Notes: generated from the letters alone by a model not told the origin. Numbered from the stretch's first letter, positions 37,298 to 52,133 are shown. The stretch: DNA of 64,000 bases from Pseudomonas batumici (GCF_000820515.1 NZ_JXDG01000008.1:1-64000), one strand, 5' to 3'. Numbers and translations are program-made.

Positions 37298-37425
37298 AGG
37301 GGCGGCATTATAGGGAGTTGCGCGTCACTCGGCTACGGTGAAGCTGTGTGCTTGAGCGCGTAGGATGAATCCCGGACAATGCGCCCACTTTTTGTTTGCC
37401 GCCCAGCCGTGGAATCAACGCTGAC

Positions 37426-37860
37426 ATGACGACCCATATTCAACGTTCGGCCTTGCTGCCTTATCCGGCACAGGCGCTTTATGACCTGGTGAACGACGTG
37501 GCGCGTTACCCGGAATTTCTCCCGTGGTGCTCGGCGGCCCAGGTGCTGGAAAGCTCGGATGTGCTCATGCGCGCCACGCTGACGGTGGCCAAGGGCGGTT
37601 TGAGCCAGCATTTCGTCACCCGCAATACGCTGGTGCCAGGGCAGTCGATTGAAATGAACCTGGATGAAGGTCCGTTCAATCAACTGCACGGCATCTGGGT
37701 GTTCAAGCCCCTGGGGGCGAAGGCCTGCAAGATCAGCCTGGACATGACCTTCGATTACGCTGGGCCCATCGTGCGGGCAACCCTGGGGCCGCTGTTCAAC
37801 CAGGCGGCCAATACCCTGGTGGATGCCTTCTGTCAGCGGGCCAAGCAGCTCCATGGTTGA
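37426..37860 (+). CDS. ratA: RatA/Coq10-type START-domain protein
   Basis: The protein is 144 residues from the ATG at 37426; earlier in-frame codons lack a ribosome-binding site. 'RSALLPYPAQALYDLVNDVARYPEFLPWCSAAQVL' is the START/SRPBCC signature of this family, and 'GPFNQLHGIWVFKPL' follows. Described functions are inhibition of 70S ribosome association (E. coli RatA) and ubiquinone binding (Coq10). Which applies here cannot be told from sequence. It overlaps rnfH at its 3' end (ATGGTTGA), the standard ratA-rnfH pair, and is divergent from smpB. Confidence 0.9.
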   Translation: MTTHIQRSALLPYPAQALYDLVNDVARYPEFLPWCSAAQVLESSDVLMRATLTVAKGGLSQHFVTRNTLVPGQSIEMNLDEGPFNQLHGIWVFKPLGAKACKISLDMTFDYAGPIVRATLGPLFNQAANTLVDAFCQRAKQLHG

Positions 37861-38167
37861 GTCATTGATCGCGATAGAGGTGGTCTACGCCGATGTCGGG
37901 CGTCAGCGTCTGCAGAGGGTTTCGGTGCCGGCGGGGACGACGTTGCGGGCGGCGGTGCGCCTGTCGGGGATCGGCGAGCAATTTCCCGAGCTGGATGTGC
38001 TGGGCTGTCCGCTGGGGATTTTCGGCAAGCTGATTGCCGATGCGGATACCCGCGCGGTTGAGGTGGGTGACCGCATCGAAATCTATCGCCCCTTGCTGGC
38101 CGATCCCAAGGAGGTCCGGCGCCTGCGTGCGGAGAAAGCGGCCAGGGCCAAGGCGCAAAACCTGTAG
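37853..38167 (+). CDS. rnfH: RnfH family ubiquitin-like protein
   Basis: The protein is 104 residues from the ATG at 37853, overlapping the ratA stop by 8 bp. It has a beta-grasp pattern: 'IAIEVVYADVGRQRLQRVSVPAGTTLRAAVRLSGI', 'GIFGKL' and 'VGDRIEIYRPLLADPKEVRRLRAEKA', which is the RnfH signature at the C-terminus. The function is unknown despite the link to the Rnf complex name. A strong terminator follows immediately, ending the ratA-rnfH unit. Confidence 0.93.
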   Translation: MVESLIAIEVVYADVGRQRLQRVSVPAGTTLRAAVRLSGIGEQFPELDVLGCPLGIFGKLIADADTRAVEVGDRIEIYRPLLADPKEVRRLRAEKAARAKAQNL

Positions 38168-38172
38168 GCAGC

Positions 38173-38200
38173 AAAAAGCCCGGACATGCCGGGCTTTTTT
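38173..38200. terminator. Bidirectional terminator between rnfH and bamE
   Basis: AAAAAGCCCGG-ACATG-CCGGGCTTTTTT forms an 11-bp hairpin with A and T flanks, serving the convergent rnfH and bamE genes. Confidence 0.93.
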
Positions 38201-38212
38201 GTGCCGCTTGTT

Positions 38213-38740
38213 TTACTGCGGTGAAGTCTCGAGCGGTGCCGGGGTCGGTACCGGTACGGTTTTCACGCTGTCGACATCTTTCTGGATCTGGTCCAGCAGC
38301 GAACCCGGCTTGACCGGCTTCTCGGGTTTCGGCTGCTCGGCGTTCTGTGCCGGCGCCGTCACCGTCGTGCCGCTGTCCTTGCCGAGAATGGCCTCGTCGC
38401 GGCTCACGCCCGGCTTGAAGTCGCCGGACAGGCTGACCAGTTGGTCGTTGCCATTGAACAGCAGGCTGATACGTTCCTGTTGGCGTTCACCGCCACCGGG
38501 TTGCAGGCTATACAGATAATCCCAGCGATTGGCGTGGAAGGTGTCAACCAGCAGCGGGTTGCCCATGATAAACCTTACTTGTTTGCGGGTCATTCCGGGG
38601 CGCAACTGGTCTATCATGTCTTGCGTGACGACATTGCCCTGTTGGATGTCGATTTTGTAAACCCCGGGGAATGAACAACCGGCGAGTGCGAGCAGTCCCA
38701 CTAAGGTAAAACTGGTTAGCAACAGCTTGGTGTTTTGCAT
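38213..38740 (-). CDS. bamE: Outer membrane assembly lipoprotein BamE (OmlA)
   Basis: The protein is 175 residues with a lipobox in '[17 protein letters not shown]' (Cys about 22). The BamE core '[34 protein letters not shown]' matches the BamE/SmpA domain that binds BamA-BamD and phosphatidylglycerol. It has a longer C-terminal tail rich in Pro, Lys and Gln, as in Pseudomonas OmlA. It is divergent from fur, as in P. aeruginosa. Confidence 0.95.
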   Translation of the reverse strand: MQNTKLLLTSFTLVGLLALAGCSFPGVYKIDIQQGNVVTQDMIDQLRPGMTRKQVRFIMGNPLLVDTFHANRWDYLYSLQPGGGERQQERISLLFNGNDQLVSLSGDFKPGVSRDEAILGKDSGTTVTAPAQNAEQPKPEKPVKPGSLLDQIQKDVDSVKTVPVPTPAPLETSPQ

Positions 38741-38837
38741 CGGTGGGCGACTTCCACTATCTTGGCTGGGACAACGTAAACCCCGATCATACCCGTATTA
38801 AGAGAAGCTGCGAAGCAGCATCGCGAGAAAGCTGACC

Positions 38838-39245
38838 ATGGTTGAAAATAGCGAACTACGTAAAGCCGGCTTAAAAGTGACTCTGCCACGGGTCAAGATT
38901 CTGCAAATGCTCGATTCCACCGAGCAGCGTCACATGAGCGCCGAGGACGTCTACAAGGCGCTGATGGAAGCTGGTGAAGATGTAGGCCTGGCAACGGTCT
39001 ACCGCGTACTGACCCAGTTCGAAGCGGCCGGGTTGGTGGTTCGCCACAATTTCGACGGCGGCCACGCGGTATTCGAGCTGGCGGACGGCGGGCATCACGA
39101 TCATATGGTCGACGTGGAGACCAGTGAGGTGATCGAATTCACCAGTCCGGAAATCGAGAAGCTGCAGAAGGCGATCGCCGAAGAGCACGGTTTCGAGCTG
39201 GCGGATCACAACCTGGTGCTGTACGTGCGCAAGAAGAAAAAGTAA
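38838..39245 (+). CDS. fur: Ferric uptake regulator Fur
   Basis: Fur represses iron-uptake genes when bound to Fe2+. The 135 residues are nearly the P. aeruginosa length (134). The winged helix 'LPRVKILQMLDSTEQRHMSAEDVYKALMEAGEDVGLATVYRVLTQFEAAGLV' is followed by the metal-site region 'GGHHDHMVDVETSEVIEF' and a C-terminal 'EEHGFELADHNLVLYVRKKKK'. It is the only gene in its transcription unit, with 97 bp to the divergent bamE start, and a hairpin terminator ends it. Confidence 0.97.
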   Translation: MVENSELRKAGLKVTLPRVKILQMLDSTEQRHMSAEDVYKALMEAGEDVGLATVYRVLTQFEAAGLVVRHNFDGGHAVFELADGGHHDHMVDVETSEVIEFTSPEIEKLQKAIAEEHGFELADHNLVLYVRKKKK

Positions 39246-39277
39246 GGCTGTCGCGAATACAGCTTCGCAAAGCGATC

Positions 39278-39301
39278 AAAGGCGACCCAAGGGTCGCCTT
39301 T
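39278..39301 (+). terminator. Terminator between fur and recN
   Basis: AAAGGCGACCC-AA-GGGTCGCCTTT is an 11-bp hairpin, followed by TGTATTTTTG on the plus strand. Confidence 0.88.
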
Positions 39302-39343
39302 GTATTTTTGTTGCCTGATTTTTCCTGGCGCAGATGTCCGGGC

Positions 39344-41017
39344 TCAGGCTTTGGCCGTGACCACCATCTTTTTCGCGTGAGCCAGGGATTCCTTGGTCAG
39401 GTCAATGCCCCCGAGCATGCGCGCGACTTCTTCGATCCGTTCGGTCTTGCCCAGTTTCGAGACGGCCGTGCGGGTGGCATCGCTGCCGCGCATTTTATGC
39501 ACGAATAGATGGTGATGCCCTTGCGCTGCCACCTGGGGCAGGTGCGTGACCGTCAGTACCTGCCCGCGTTCGCCGAGACGGCGCAGCAGTTGGCCAACGA
39601 TCTCGGCGGTCGGGCCGCCGATGCCCACGTCCACTTCATCGAACACCAGCGTCGGGATGCGCGAGGTTTGCGCGGTGATGACCTGGATCGCCAGGCTGAT
39701 CCGTGACAGTTCACCTCCGGAGGCGACCTTGGCCAATGCCTTGAGCGGCTGGCCAGGGTTGGCGCTGACCAGCAGTTCGACCTGTTCGAGGCCATAAGGC
39801 AGCAGCTCGCCGCCGGCGTTGGCATGCAGTTCGATGCTGAAGCGTCCACCGGGCATGCCCAGGCGCTGGATTTCCTGTTCCACGGCTCCGGCGAGGCCGG
39901 TCGCCGCCTGATGGCGCAGGTCGCTGAGCTCCCGTGCCCGCTCCTGATAATGCCGGGCATAAGCCGCCAGCTCTTCAGTGAGGCGTTCGATGGCTTCATC
40001 GTTGGCGTTGAGGGTTTCGATTTCATCCAGCAGCTTTTGCTGGAGGGTTGCCACTTCTGTCGGCTGGATACGGTGCTTGCGCGCCAGGGTGTAGATCGAG
40101 TCCAGGCGTTCCTCGAGCTGTTGCAGGCGAGCGGGGTCGGCGTCGAAGTGATCGAGGAAGCGGTTCAGTTCGCCGACGGCCTCCTCGACCTGGATCTGGG
40201 CGCTGGCCAGCAGGTTGGTGGCTTCGCCCAGGGCGCCGGAGACGTTGCTGACGCTGGACAGGCGGTTGAGGCTCGCCGTCAGGGCGTTGAGCACATTGCC
40301 CGAATCGCTCTCGCTGCACTGCTCCACCACCTGGCGGCAAATGCCGAGCAAGGCTTCGGCGTTGGTCAGGTTCTTGTGTTCCTGCTCCAGGTCCTCCAGC
40401 TCGTTTTCCCCGAGGTTCAGGTTCTCCAGCTCTTCGCGCTGATAGCTGAGCAACTGGTGGCGCGCGCGCTGTTCGTCGCCGGAGTTGGAGAGGCGCTCCA
40501 GTTCCTGGCGGGTCTGGCGCCAGCGCTGGGCCGCGAGCTGCACCTGGCGGGCGAGATCGGTGGCGCCGGCGTATTCGTCGAGCAGCCGGCGATGGGTGTC
40601 GGTCTTCAGCAGGGACTGGTGTTCGTGCTGGCTGTGGATGTCGATCAGCAGCTCGCCGAGGGCCTTGAGGTCACCCTGGGGGCAGGGCGAGCCGTTGATA
40701 TAGCCGCGCGAGCGGCCTTCGGCGGTAATGACCCGGCGCAGGATGCACGGGCCGTCGTTGTCCAGGTCGCGCTCGGCCAGCCAGGCCCTGGCTTCGGGGA
40801 TGTCTTCCAGGTCGAAGGTGGCGAGGATGTCGGCCTTGTCCGCGCCGGGACGGACCACGCCGCTGTCGGCGCGATCGCCCAGGGTCAGCCCGAGTGCGTC
40901 GAGCATGATCGACTTGCCGGCGCCGGTTTCGCCAGTGATTACGCTCATCCCGCGATCCAGCTCCAGATCGAGGTGTTCGACGATTGCGTAGTTGTGTACG
41001 GACAGGTGCACCAGCAT
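39344..41017 (-). CDS. recN: DNA repair protein RecN
   Basis: RecN is an SMC-like ATPase that acts early in double-strand break repair. The 557 residues carry Walker A 'GETGAGKS' (29-36), a long central coiled coil (about 150-380) and the C-terminal signature 'ASGGELSRISLAIQVI' with Walker B 'PTLVFDEVDVGIGG'. The gene stands alone and is divergent from grpE, with about 90 bp to the sigma-32 promoter side. A LexA site would be expected; I cannot confirm one. Confidence 0.97.
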   Translation of the reverse strand: MLVHLSVHNYAIVEHLDLELDRGMSVITGETGAGKSIMLDALGLTLGDRADSGVVRPGADKADILATFDLEDIPEARAWLAERDLDNDGPCILRRVITAEGRSRGYINGSPCPQGDLKALGELLIDIHSQHEHQSLLKTDTHRRLLDEYAGATDLARQVQLAAQRWRQTRQELERLSNSGDEQRARHQLLSYQREELENLNLGENELEDLEQEHKNLTNAEALLGICRQVVEQCSESDSGNVLNALTASLNRLSSVSNVSGALGEATNLLASAQIQVEEAVGELNRFLDHFDADPARLQQLEERLDSIYTLARKHRIQPTEVATLQQKLLDEIETLNANDEAIERLTEELAAYARHYQERARELSDLRHQAATGLAGAVEQEIQRLGMPGGRFSIELHANAGGELLPYGLEQVELLVSANPGQPLKALAKVASGGELSRISLAIQVITAQTSRIPTLVFDEVDVGIGGPTAEIVGQLLRRLGERGQVLTVTHLPQVAAQGHHHLFVHKMRGSDATRTAVSKLGKTERIEEVARMLGGIDLTKESLAHAKKMVVTAKA

Positions 41018-41176
41018 GAAGGCCGCTCCCAGGCTTTAGGTATGGTTATTTATACAGTGCTTTGATTTGCGCTGACAATGCTTGCCCTTAGTTCGATTGG
41101 CTTGAATGTCGAGTTTTTTTAGCGCGATCGGTAATCTCGCCGGGCATGCCGGGAGGCGATTGCCGTGCTCCCGGCC

Positions 41177-41202
41177 CTTGAACCTGAAAATTGCGGCCCC
41201 AT
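41177..41202 (+). promoter_or_regulatory. Sigma-32 (RpoH) heat-shock promoter of grpE-dnaK-dnaJ
   Basis: CTTGAA (41177-41182), 14 bp, then CCCCAT (41197-41202) followed by ATA. This matches the RpoH consensus CTTGAA-N13/14-CCCCATnT very closely and lies 57 bp before the grpE start. Confidence 0.88.
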
Positions 41203-41258
41203 ATACCGGGGCAGAAGCGCGAGTCGAGCTCGCGGACGATATTGAAAGGAGGTTTTTT

Positions 41259-41825
41259 ATGGCTGACGAACAGACTCTGGATTCGCAAAATCAGGAAGCC
41301 GGCCCGGCCGCACAGGCCCAGGGCGACGATCTGGCCGCCCGCGTCCAGGTGCTCGAGGAGCAACTGGCGGCGGCGCAGGATCAAGGGTTGCGCGTCGCAG
41401 CCGACCTGCAGAACATCCGCCGGCGTGCCGAGCAGGATGTGGAGAAGGCGCACAAGTTCGCCCTGGAGAAGTTTTCCGGCGACCTGCTGCCGATCATCGA
41501 CAGCCTGGAGCGTGGGCTGGAGTTGTCCAATCCGGACGATGAAAACATCCGGCCGATGCGCGAAGGCATCGAGCTGACCCTGAAGATGTTCCAGGACACC
41601 CTCAAGCGTTATCAGCTGGAAGCCATCGATCCGCACGGCGAACCCTTCAACGCCGCCCTGCACCAGGCCATGGCCATGCAGGAAAGTGCCGATGTCGAGC
41701 CCAACAGCGTGCTGAAAGTGTTCCAGAAAGGCTACCAGCTCAACGGTCGCCTGCTGCGCCCGGCGATGGTCGTGGTCAGCAAGGCGGTCGCTCCGGTTTC
41801 GCCGACGATCGACGAGCAGGCTTGA
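41259..41825 (+). CDS. grpE: Nucleotide exchange factor GrpE
   Basis: GrpE releases ADP from DnaK. The 188-residue protein starts at the ATG (41259) behind AAAGGAGG; the longer upstream frame lacks a start signal and overlaps the promoter. A long N-terminal coiled coil ('[44 protein letters not shown]') is followed by the dimer beta domain with 'INPHGEPF'-like '[16 protein letters not shown]' and '[19 protein letters not shown]'. It is the first gene of the heat-shock operon. Confidence 0.97.
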   Translation: MADEQTLDSQNQEAGPAAQAQGDDLAARVQVLEEQLAAAQDQGLRVAADLQNIRRRAEQDVEKAHKFALEKFSGDLLPIIDSLERGLELSNPDDENIRPMREGIELTLKMFQDTLKRYQLEAIDPHGEPFNAALHQAMAMQESADVEPNSVLKVFQKGYQLNGRLLRPAMVVVSKAVAPVSPTIDEQA

Positions 41826-41924
41826 AATCGGTCGTAAGGCCCCCATCTACAAGTCAAGCGTTTAAGTGCTACCGCAGTTGGCCATAACCGCTGCGGCAAA
41901 AAATCAAAGTTTCGGGAGAGTGAA

Positions 41925-43844
41925 ATGGGCAAAATTATCGGTATCGACCTGGGGACCACCAACTCCTGCGTCTCCATTCTTGAAAACGGCAAGGCCAAAG
42001 TGATCGAGAACGCCGAGGGTGCGCGCACCACCCCGTCGATCATTGCTTACGCCAACGATGGCGAAATCCTGGTTGGTCAGTCGGCCAAGCGCCAGGCCGT
42101 GACCAATCCGCATCACACCCTGTACGCGGTGAAGCGTCTGATCGGTCGCAAGTTCGACGAAGAAGTCGTTCAGAAAGACATCAAGATGGTCCCTTACAAA
42201 ATCGCCAAGGCTGACAATGGCGACGCCTGGGTTGAAGTGAGCGGCCAGAAAATGGCACCGCCACAGATCTCGGCTGAAATCCTCAAGAAGATGAAGAAGA
42301 CCGCCGAAGACTACCTCGGCGAGGCTGTGACCGAAGCGGTGATCACCGTTCCGGCCTACTTCAACGACAGCCAGCGTCAGGCGACCAAGGACGCCGGCCG
42401 TATCGCCGGTCTGGACGTCAAGCGCATCATCAACGAACCGACCGCAGCCGCTCTGGCCTACGGTATGGACAAGGCCAAGGGCGACCACACCGTCATCGTT
42501 TATGACCTGGGTGGCGGTACCTTCGACGTGTCCGTGATCGAAATCGCCGAAGTCGATGGCGAGCACCAGTTCGAAGTGTTGGCCACCAACGGCGACACCT
42601 TCCTCGGCGGTGAAGACTTCGACATTCGTCTGATCGACTACCTCGTCGACGAATTCAAGAAAGAAAGCGGCATGAACCTCAAGGGTGACCCGCTGGCCAT
42701 GCAGCGCCTGAAAGAAGCCGCTGAAAAGGCCAAGATCGAGCTGTCGTCCGCGCAGTCGACCGACGTCAACCTGCCGTACATCACCGCTGATGCAACCGGT
42801 CCGAAGCACCTGAACGTGAAGATCTCCCGCGCCAAGCTGGAAGCGCTGGTCGAAGATCTGGTTCAGCGCACCATCGAGCCTTGCCGCATTGCAATGAAAG
42901 ACGCCGGTATCGACGTCGGTTCGATCAACGACGTGATCCTGGTCGGCGGTCAGACCCGCATGCCGCTGGTGCAGAAGCTGGTGACCGACTTCTTCGGCAA
43001 GGAAGCTCGCAAGGACGTCAACCCGGACGAAGCCGTTGCCATGGGTGCTGCTATCCAGGGCGCCGTTCTGGCCGGTGACGTGAAGGACGTTCTGCTGCTC
43101 GACGTCAGCCCGCTGACCCTGGGTATCGAAACCATGGGTGGCGTGATGACCGCGCTGATCGAGAAAAACACCACGATTCCTACCAAGAAGTCGCAAGTGT
43201 TCTCGACTGCCGACGACAACCAGGGCGCCGTGACCATTCACGTCCTGCAGGGTGAGCGCAAGCAAGCCGCGCAGAACAAGTCCCTGGGCAAGTTCGACCT
43301 GTCCGAGATTCCACCGGCTCCACGTGGCGTGCCGCAGATCGAAGTGACCTTCGACATCGACGCCAACGGCATCCTGCACGTGGGTGCGAAGGACAAGGCC
43401 ACCGGCAAAGAGCAGAAGATCACCATCAAGGCCAACTCGGGCCTGTCGGATGAAGAAATCCAGCAGATGGTTCGCGATGCCGAGCTCAATGCCGAGGAAG
43501 ACCGCAAGTTCGAAGAGCTGGCCAGCGCCCGCAACCAGGGCGATGCCCTGGTGCACTCGACCCGCAAGATGATTGCCGATGCCGGCGACAAGGTGACCGC
43601 GGAAGAGAAAACCGCGATCGAAGCGGCCGTGGTAGCCCTGGAAGCCGCCGTCAAAGGCGACGACAAGGCGACCATCGAAGCCAAGGTCGAGGAGCTGTCC
43701 AAGGTCTCCGCGCCTGTGGCCCAGAAGATGTATGCCGAACAGGGCGCCAAGCCTGAAGCCGGTGCACAGCCTGCCCAGGAAGAAGCGCACCACAAGGATG
43801 ACGTCGTCGACGCCGAGTTCGAAGAAGTCAAAGACCACAAGTAA
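41925..43844 (+). CDS. dnaK: Chaperone DnaK (Hsp70)
   Basis: DnaK is an ATP-driven chaperone working with DnaJ and GrpE. The 639 residues match the family. The ATPase domain contains '[15 protein letters not shown]', '[16 protein letters not shown]' and '[13 protein letters not shown]'; the linker '[16 protein letters not shown]' leads to the substrate domain; and the end '[15 protein letters not shown]' is the conserved EEV-like tail. It is preceded by GGGAGAGTGAA and lies 99 bp after grpE. The strand opposite has a 753-codon open frame that is a composition artefact. Confidence 0.99.
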   Translation: MGKIIGIDLGTTNSCVSILENGKAKVIENAEGARTTPSIIAYANDGEILVGQSAKRQAVTNPHHTLYAVKRLIGRKFDEEVVQKDIKMVPYKIAKADNGDAWVEVSGQKMAPPQISAEILKKMKKTAEDYLGEAVTEAVITVPAYFNDSQRQATKDAGRIAGLDVKRIINEPTAAALAYGMDKAKGDHTVIVYDLGGGTFDVSVIEIAEVDGEHQFEVLATNGDTFLGGEDFDIRLIDYLVDEFKKESGMNLKGDPLAMQRLKEAAEKAKIELSSAQSTDVNLPYITADATGPKHLNVKISRAKLEALVEDLVQRTIEPCRIAMKDAGIDVGSINDVILVGGQTRMPLVQKLVTDFFGKEARKDVNPDEAVAMGAAIQGAVLAGDVKDVLLLDVSPLTLGIETMGGVMTALIEKNTTIPTKKSQVFSTADDNQGAVTIHVLQGERKQAAQNKSLGKFDLSEIPPAPRGVPQIEVTFDIDANGILHVGAKDKATGKEQKITIKANSGLSDEEIQQMVRDAELNAEEDRKFEELASARNQGDALVHSTRKMIADAGDKVTAEEKTAIEAAVVALEAAVKGDDKATIEAKVEELSKVSAPVAQKMYAEQGAKPEAGAQPAQEEAHHKDDVVDAEFEEVKDHK

Positions 43845-43902
43845 TCCACTTGTTGGTCGGCCGGTTGACTGCGCTTGAGCGGTGACTGGTAGGATGTCGC
43901 CG

Positions 43903-43922
43903 CGCGGGGGCTTGCTCCCGCG
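43903..43922. repeat. Short GC hairpin between dnaK and dnaJ
   Basis: CGCGGG and CCCGCG flank GGCTTGCT. It resembles the small genus-type repeat 'CGCGGGGGCTTGCTCCCGCG'. It could attenuate read-through from dnaK to dnaJ. Confidence 0.6.
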
Positions 43923-44038
43923 TTGGCGTGTCTGGAATAAGCAAATTTTTACAGCATGCGACAGCGTTCGGATGCTGATAGTAGGGGCGGGACTGTTCCA
44001 GTCGGGAGTCCCGAACATCCTCAAGAGTGCAAAGAACC

Positions 44039-45980
<1,942 letters not shown>

Positions 45981-46003
45981 CAGGTTTGACGCGGTACTTA
46001 ACT

Positions 46004-46085
46004 GTAGGAGCCGGCTTGCTGGCGATGAGGCCCTGGAGCCTTGCGGTGTCTTGATGGGCGCCATCGCCAGCAAGCCGGCTCCCAC
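46004..46085. repeat. Paired REP palindrome (REPIN)
   Basis: GTAGGAGCCGGCTTGCTGGC at 46004-46023 faces the inverted copy at 46062-46085. It separates dapB from the carA control region. Confidence 0.92.
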
Positions 46086-46245
46086 ATTAGAATTGTGGTG
46101 TTTTGGTCTCTGTTTCAAACCGCCTGGCGACGTCCTGTCGCATTCCCTGGCCTTTTCGGCTCATTAGCGGTGGATTAAAAAAGCCTTTTTCTGTAAGCTA
46201 CAGCTTTAGTGTGTCCACTAAAAGCGCGCAGAATAATTCAGTGAA

Positions 46246-46284
46246 CGAGCGGGGTGACGTGTCCATACGTCACTCCGCTTTTTT
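46246..46284 (+). promoter_or_regulatory. carA leader hairpin resembling a terminator/attenuator
   Basis: AGCGG-G-GTGACGT-GTCCAT-ACGTCAC-T-CCGCT is followed by TTTTTT. It is a strong rho-independent-terminator-like hairpin located 45 bp before the carA start, so transcription of carAB could be ended here unless it is prevented. Confidence 0.75.
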
Positions 46285-46329
46285 ACAACCTGCGATCGCC
46301 CTTTCAGGCTTTATTTACGGGAGGTCTTC

Positions 46330-47466
46330 TTGACTAAGCCAGCCATACTCGCCCTTGCTGATGGCAGCATTTTTCGCGGCGAAGCCATTGGAGCCGACGG
46401 TCAGACCGTTGGTGAGGTGGTGTTCAACACCGCAATGACCGGCTATCAGGAAATCCTTACCGATCCTTCCTACGCCCAGCAAATCGTTACCCTGACCTAC
46501 CCGCACATCGGCAACACCGGCACCACGCCGGAAGATGCCGAGTCCAATCGTGTCTGGTCGGCCGGCCTGGTCATTCGCGACCTGCCGCTGGTGGCGAGCA
46601 ACTGGCGCAACACGCTGTCCCTGTCGGACTACCTGAAGGCCAACAACGTGGTGGCCATCGCCGGTATCGACACCCGTCGCCTGACCCGTATCCTGCGGGA
46701 GAAAGGCGCGCAGAACGGCTGCATCCTGGCCGGCGACAATATTTCCGACGAGGCGGCCATCGCCGCCGCGCGCGGTTTCCCGGGCCTGAAGGGCATGGAC
46801 CTGGCCAAGGTCGTCAGCGCCAAGGAAGCCTACGAATGGCGTTCGACGGTCTGGGACTTGAAGACCGACAGCCACGCGACCATCGACGCCGCCGACCTGC
46901 CTTACCACGTGGTGGCCTACGACTACGGCGTCAAGGTCAACATCCTGCGCATGCTGGTCGAGCGCGGTTGCCGCCTGACCGTGGTGCCGGCCCAGACCCC
47001 GGCCAGCGAGGTCCTGGCCCTCAAGCCGGACGGCGTATTCCTGTCCAACGGCCCGGGCGATCCCGAGCCGTGCGACTACGCTATCCAGGCGATCAAGGAC
47101 ATCCTGGAGACCGAGATTCCGGTCTTCGGCATCTGCCTGGGTCACCAATTGCTGGCCCTGGCCTCCGGCGCCAAGACCCTGAAGATGGGTCACGGCCACC
47201 ATGGTGCCAACCACCCGGTGCAGGACCTGGACACCGGTGTCGTCATGATCACCAGCCAGAACCACGGTTTCGCGGTGGACGAAGCGACCCTGCCGGGCAA
47301 TGTCCGGGCGATCCACAAGTCGCTGTTCGACGGCACCCTGCAAGGCATCGAGCGCACTGACAAGAGCGCGTTCAGCTTCCAGGGTCACCCTGAAGCCAGC
47401 CCGGGCCCGAACGACGTTGCACCGCTGTTCGATCGCTTCATCAATGAGATGGCCAAGCGTCGCTGA
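46330..47466 (+). CDS. carA: Carbamoyl-phosphate synthase small subunit (glutaminase)
   Basis: CarA hydrolyses glutamine and passes ammonia to CarB for arginine and pyrimidine synthesis. The 378 residues have the amidotransferase triad: Cys269 in '[12 protein letters not shown]' and His/Glu in '[11 protein letters not shown]'. The start is TTG at 46330 with GGGAGG 7 nt before it, giving '[13 protein letters not shown]'. I recall that P. aeruginosa carA also uses UUG. The leader hairpin and an open frame whose TGA overlaps this TTG precede it. carB follows after 104 bp with no intervening gene, unlike P. aeruginosa, which to my memory has an extra orf there. Confidence 0.97.
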   Translation: MTKPAILALADGSIFRGEAIGADGQTVGEVVFNTAMTGYQEILTDPSYAQQIVTLTYPHIGNTGTTPEDAESNRVWSAGLVIRDLPLVASNWRNTLSLSDYLKANNVVAIAGIDTRRLTRILREKGAQNGCILAGDNISDEAAIAAARGFPGLKGMDLAKVVSAKEAYEWRSTVWDLKTDSHATIDAADLPYHVVAYDYGVKVNILRMLVERGCRLTVVPAQTPASEVLALKPDGVFLSNGPGDPEPCDYAIQAIKDILETEIPVFGICLGHQLLALASGAKTLKMGHGHHGANHPVQDLDTGVVMITSQNHGFAVDEATLPGNVRAIHKSLFDGTLQGIERTDKSAFSFQGHPEASPGPNDVAPLFDRFINEMAKRR

Positions 47467-47570
47467 TCGCCTGGACACCCAGGGCGGCCCCGGACAACGG
47501 CGGCCCCCTCGGTGTCTCAAGGATTGTTCAACGGCTAGCCGACTGACCCGCGGATTTGAGTGACAAACCC

Positions 47571-50788
<3,218 letters not shown>

Positions 50789-50792
<4 letters not shown>

Positions 50793-51271
50793 GTGTAAAC
50801 AAGTACCCGATGACCGTTCAGGGCGCGCGCGCCCTGGAGGAAGAGCTGACCCATCTGACCAAGGTCGTGCGTCCCAAGCTGAGCCAGGATATCGGCACGG
50901 CGCGGGAGCTGGGCGACCTGAAGGAAAACGCGGAATACCATGCGGCCCGTGAGCAGCAGGGGATGGTCGAGGCGCGGATCCGTGATATCGAAGGCCGCAT
51001 GCAGAATGCGGTGATCATCGATGTCACGACCATTGCGCACACCGGCAAGGTGATTTTCGGCACTACCGTCGAAATCGCCAACGTCGAGACCGATGAAAGC
51101 GTGACCTACCAGATCGTCGGCGAAGACGAGGCGGACATCAAGCAGGGCAAGATTTCGGTGGGTTCGCCCATCGCCCGCGCGCTGATCGCCAAGGAAGAAG
51201 GCGATGTGGTTGCCGTCAAAACGCCTAGCGGCGTTATCGAGTACGAGATTGTCGAAGTCCGTCATATCTGA
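50789..51271 (+). CDS. greA: Transcript cleavage factor GreA
   Basis: GreA rescues backtracked RNA polymerase. The 160 residues have the N-terminal antiparallel coiled coil with the acidic tip ('[28 protein letters not shown]', D and E at the DxxE positions) and the FKBP-like C-terminal domain ('[26 protein letters not shown]'). It overlaps carB by 4 bp. A small membrane protein gene follows. Length matches the family. Confidence 0.97.
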
Positions 51272-51299
51272 ACGCAGGCGCCCGCTACGTGCGGGTGCG

Positions 51300-51704
51300 A
51301 TGCTCTGGCAACTGACCCAGATGCTCTGGGTCGGTGGCCTGTGGCTGCTGCACGTCGGATTGTTGCCGGTTTTGGCGAAAATAGGCCTGGCACCGCTGTT
51401 GATCGACGAGATCAATAGCCTGCTGGGCTCTTTATTGATAGGGTTTGCAGCGGTGTGTGTGATCGTGCAGACCCTGGTGTTGCTCCATGCCGAAGGCCGG
51501 GCAAGCCTGTGGCGCGATGTGCGCGGGCAACTGCTGCTGCTGGCGCTCTATGCGTGCGGGATGTATTTCGCGGTGCGAACCTGGATGCCGGGTGCGCCGC
51601 GCTGGCAGTTGTTCAGTTACCTGATATTGGCGCTTTGTGGCCTGGTGCTGGTGCTGCAGCCGGTGCCCGGCGAGAGTGGCAGGGTACGCACGGCGTACCC
51701 TTGA
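51300..51704 (+). CDS. Small membrane protein, conserved next to greA
   Basis: The protein is 134 residues from the ATG at 51300. An earlier start within the greA overlap is possible because the frame is open from 51204, but it lacks a ribosome-binding site. It has four hydrophobic helices ('LTQMLWVGGLWLLHVGLLPVLA', 'LLGSLLIGFAAVCVIVQTLVLL', 'LLLLALYACGMYFAVRTWM' and 'WQLFSYLILALCGLVLVLQPVP'). The position is the same as PA4754 in P. aeruginosa, a conserved protein resembling the DUF4149 membrane family. The function is unknown. It is convergent with yhbY. Confidence 0.78.
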   Translation: MLWQLTQMLWVGGLWLLHVGLLPVLAKIGLAPLLIDEINSLLGSLLIGFAAVCVIVQTLVLLHAEGRASLWRDVRGQLLLLALYACGMYFAVRTWMPGAPRWQLFSYLILALCGLVLVLQPVPGESGRVRTAYP

Positions 51705-51717
51705 CTCTGTCCCTACG

Positions 51718-52026
51718 TCACTTGAAGCGATGGACGTTGGACAATTGCTTGTTGACGCTGAAGTTCTTGCGATAGATCAGCGCCATCTTGCCGATGACTT
51801 GCACCAGGTCCGCCTTGCCGGCCTGGCACAGTTGCGCAATGGCCTCCAGGCGCGATTCGCGGTCGAGGATGTTGAGCTTGATCTTGATCAGCTCATGATC
51901 GGACAGCGCGCGTTCAAGCTCGGCCAACACACCTTCGGTCAAGCCGTTGTCAGCCACAATCAATACTGGTTTCAGATGGTGGCCAATGGATTTGTACTGT
52001 TTCTTCTGCTCTTGAGTGAGCGGCAT
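51718..52026 (-). CDS. yhbY: CRM-domain RNA-binding protein YhbY
   Basis: The protein is 102 residues with one CRM domain: 'LTQEQKKQYKSIGHHLKPVLIVADNGLTEGVLAELERALSDHELIKIKLNI', including the GxxG-like 'GLTEG' loop. YhbY binds pre-50S ribosomal subunits. It is divergent from rlmE, a 23S rRNA methylase gene, so ribosome-assembly genes are grouped here. Length equals the E. coli protein (97). Confidence 0.95.
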   Translation of the reverse strand: MPLTQEQKKQYKSIGHHLKPVLIVADNGLTEGVLAELERALSDHELIKIKLNILDRESRLEAIAQLCQAGKADLVQVIGKMALIYRKNFSVNKQLSNVHRFK

Positions 52027-52133
52027 AATCTGACCCCTGCGTCTGATCTTGTAAAAAAGCGGCGGCCAGTTTACCCGAGCGCGTCCGGGACCGCCCAGTT
52101 AATCGCGATTCGACTATTTTTTTGAGGTGGCCC

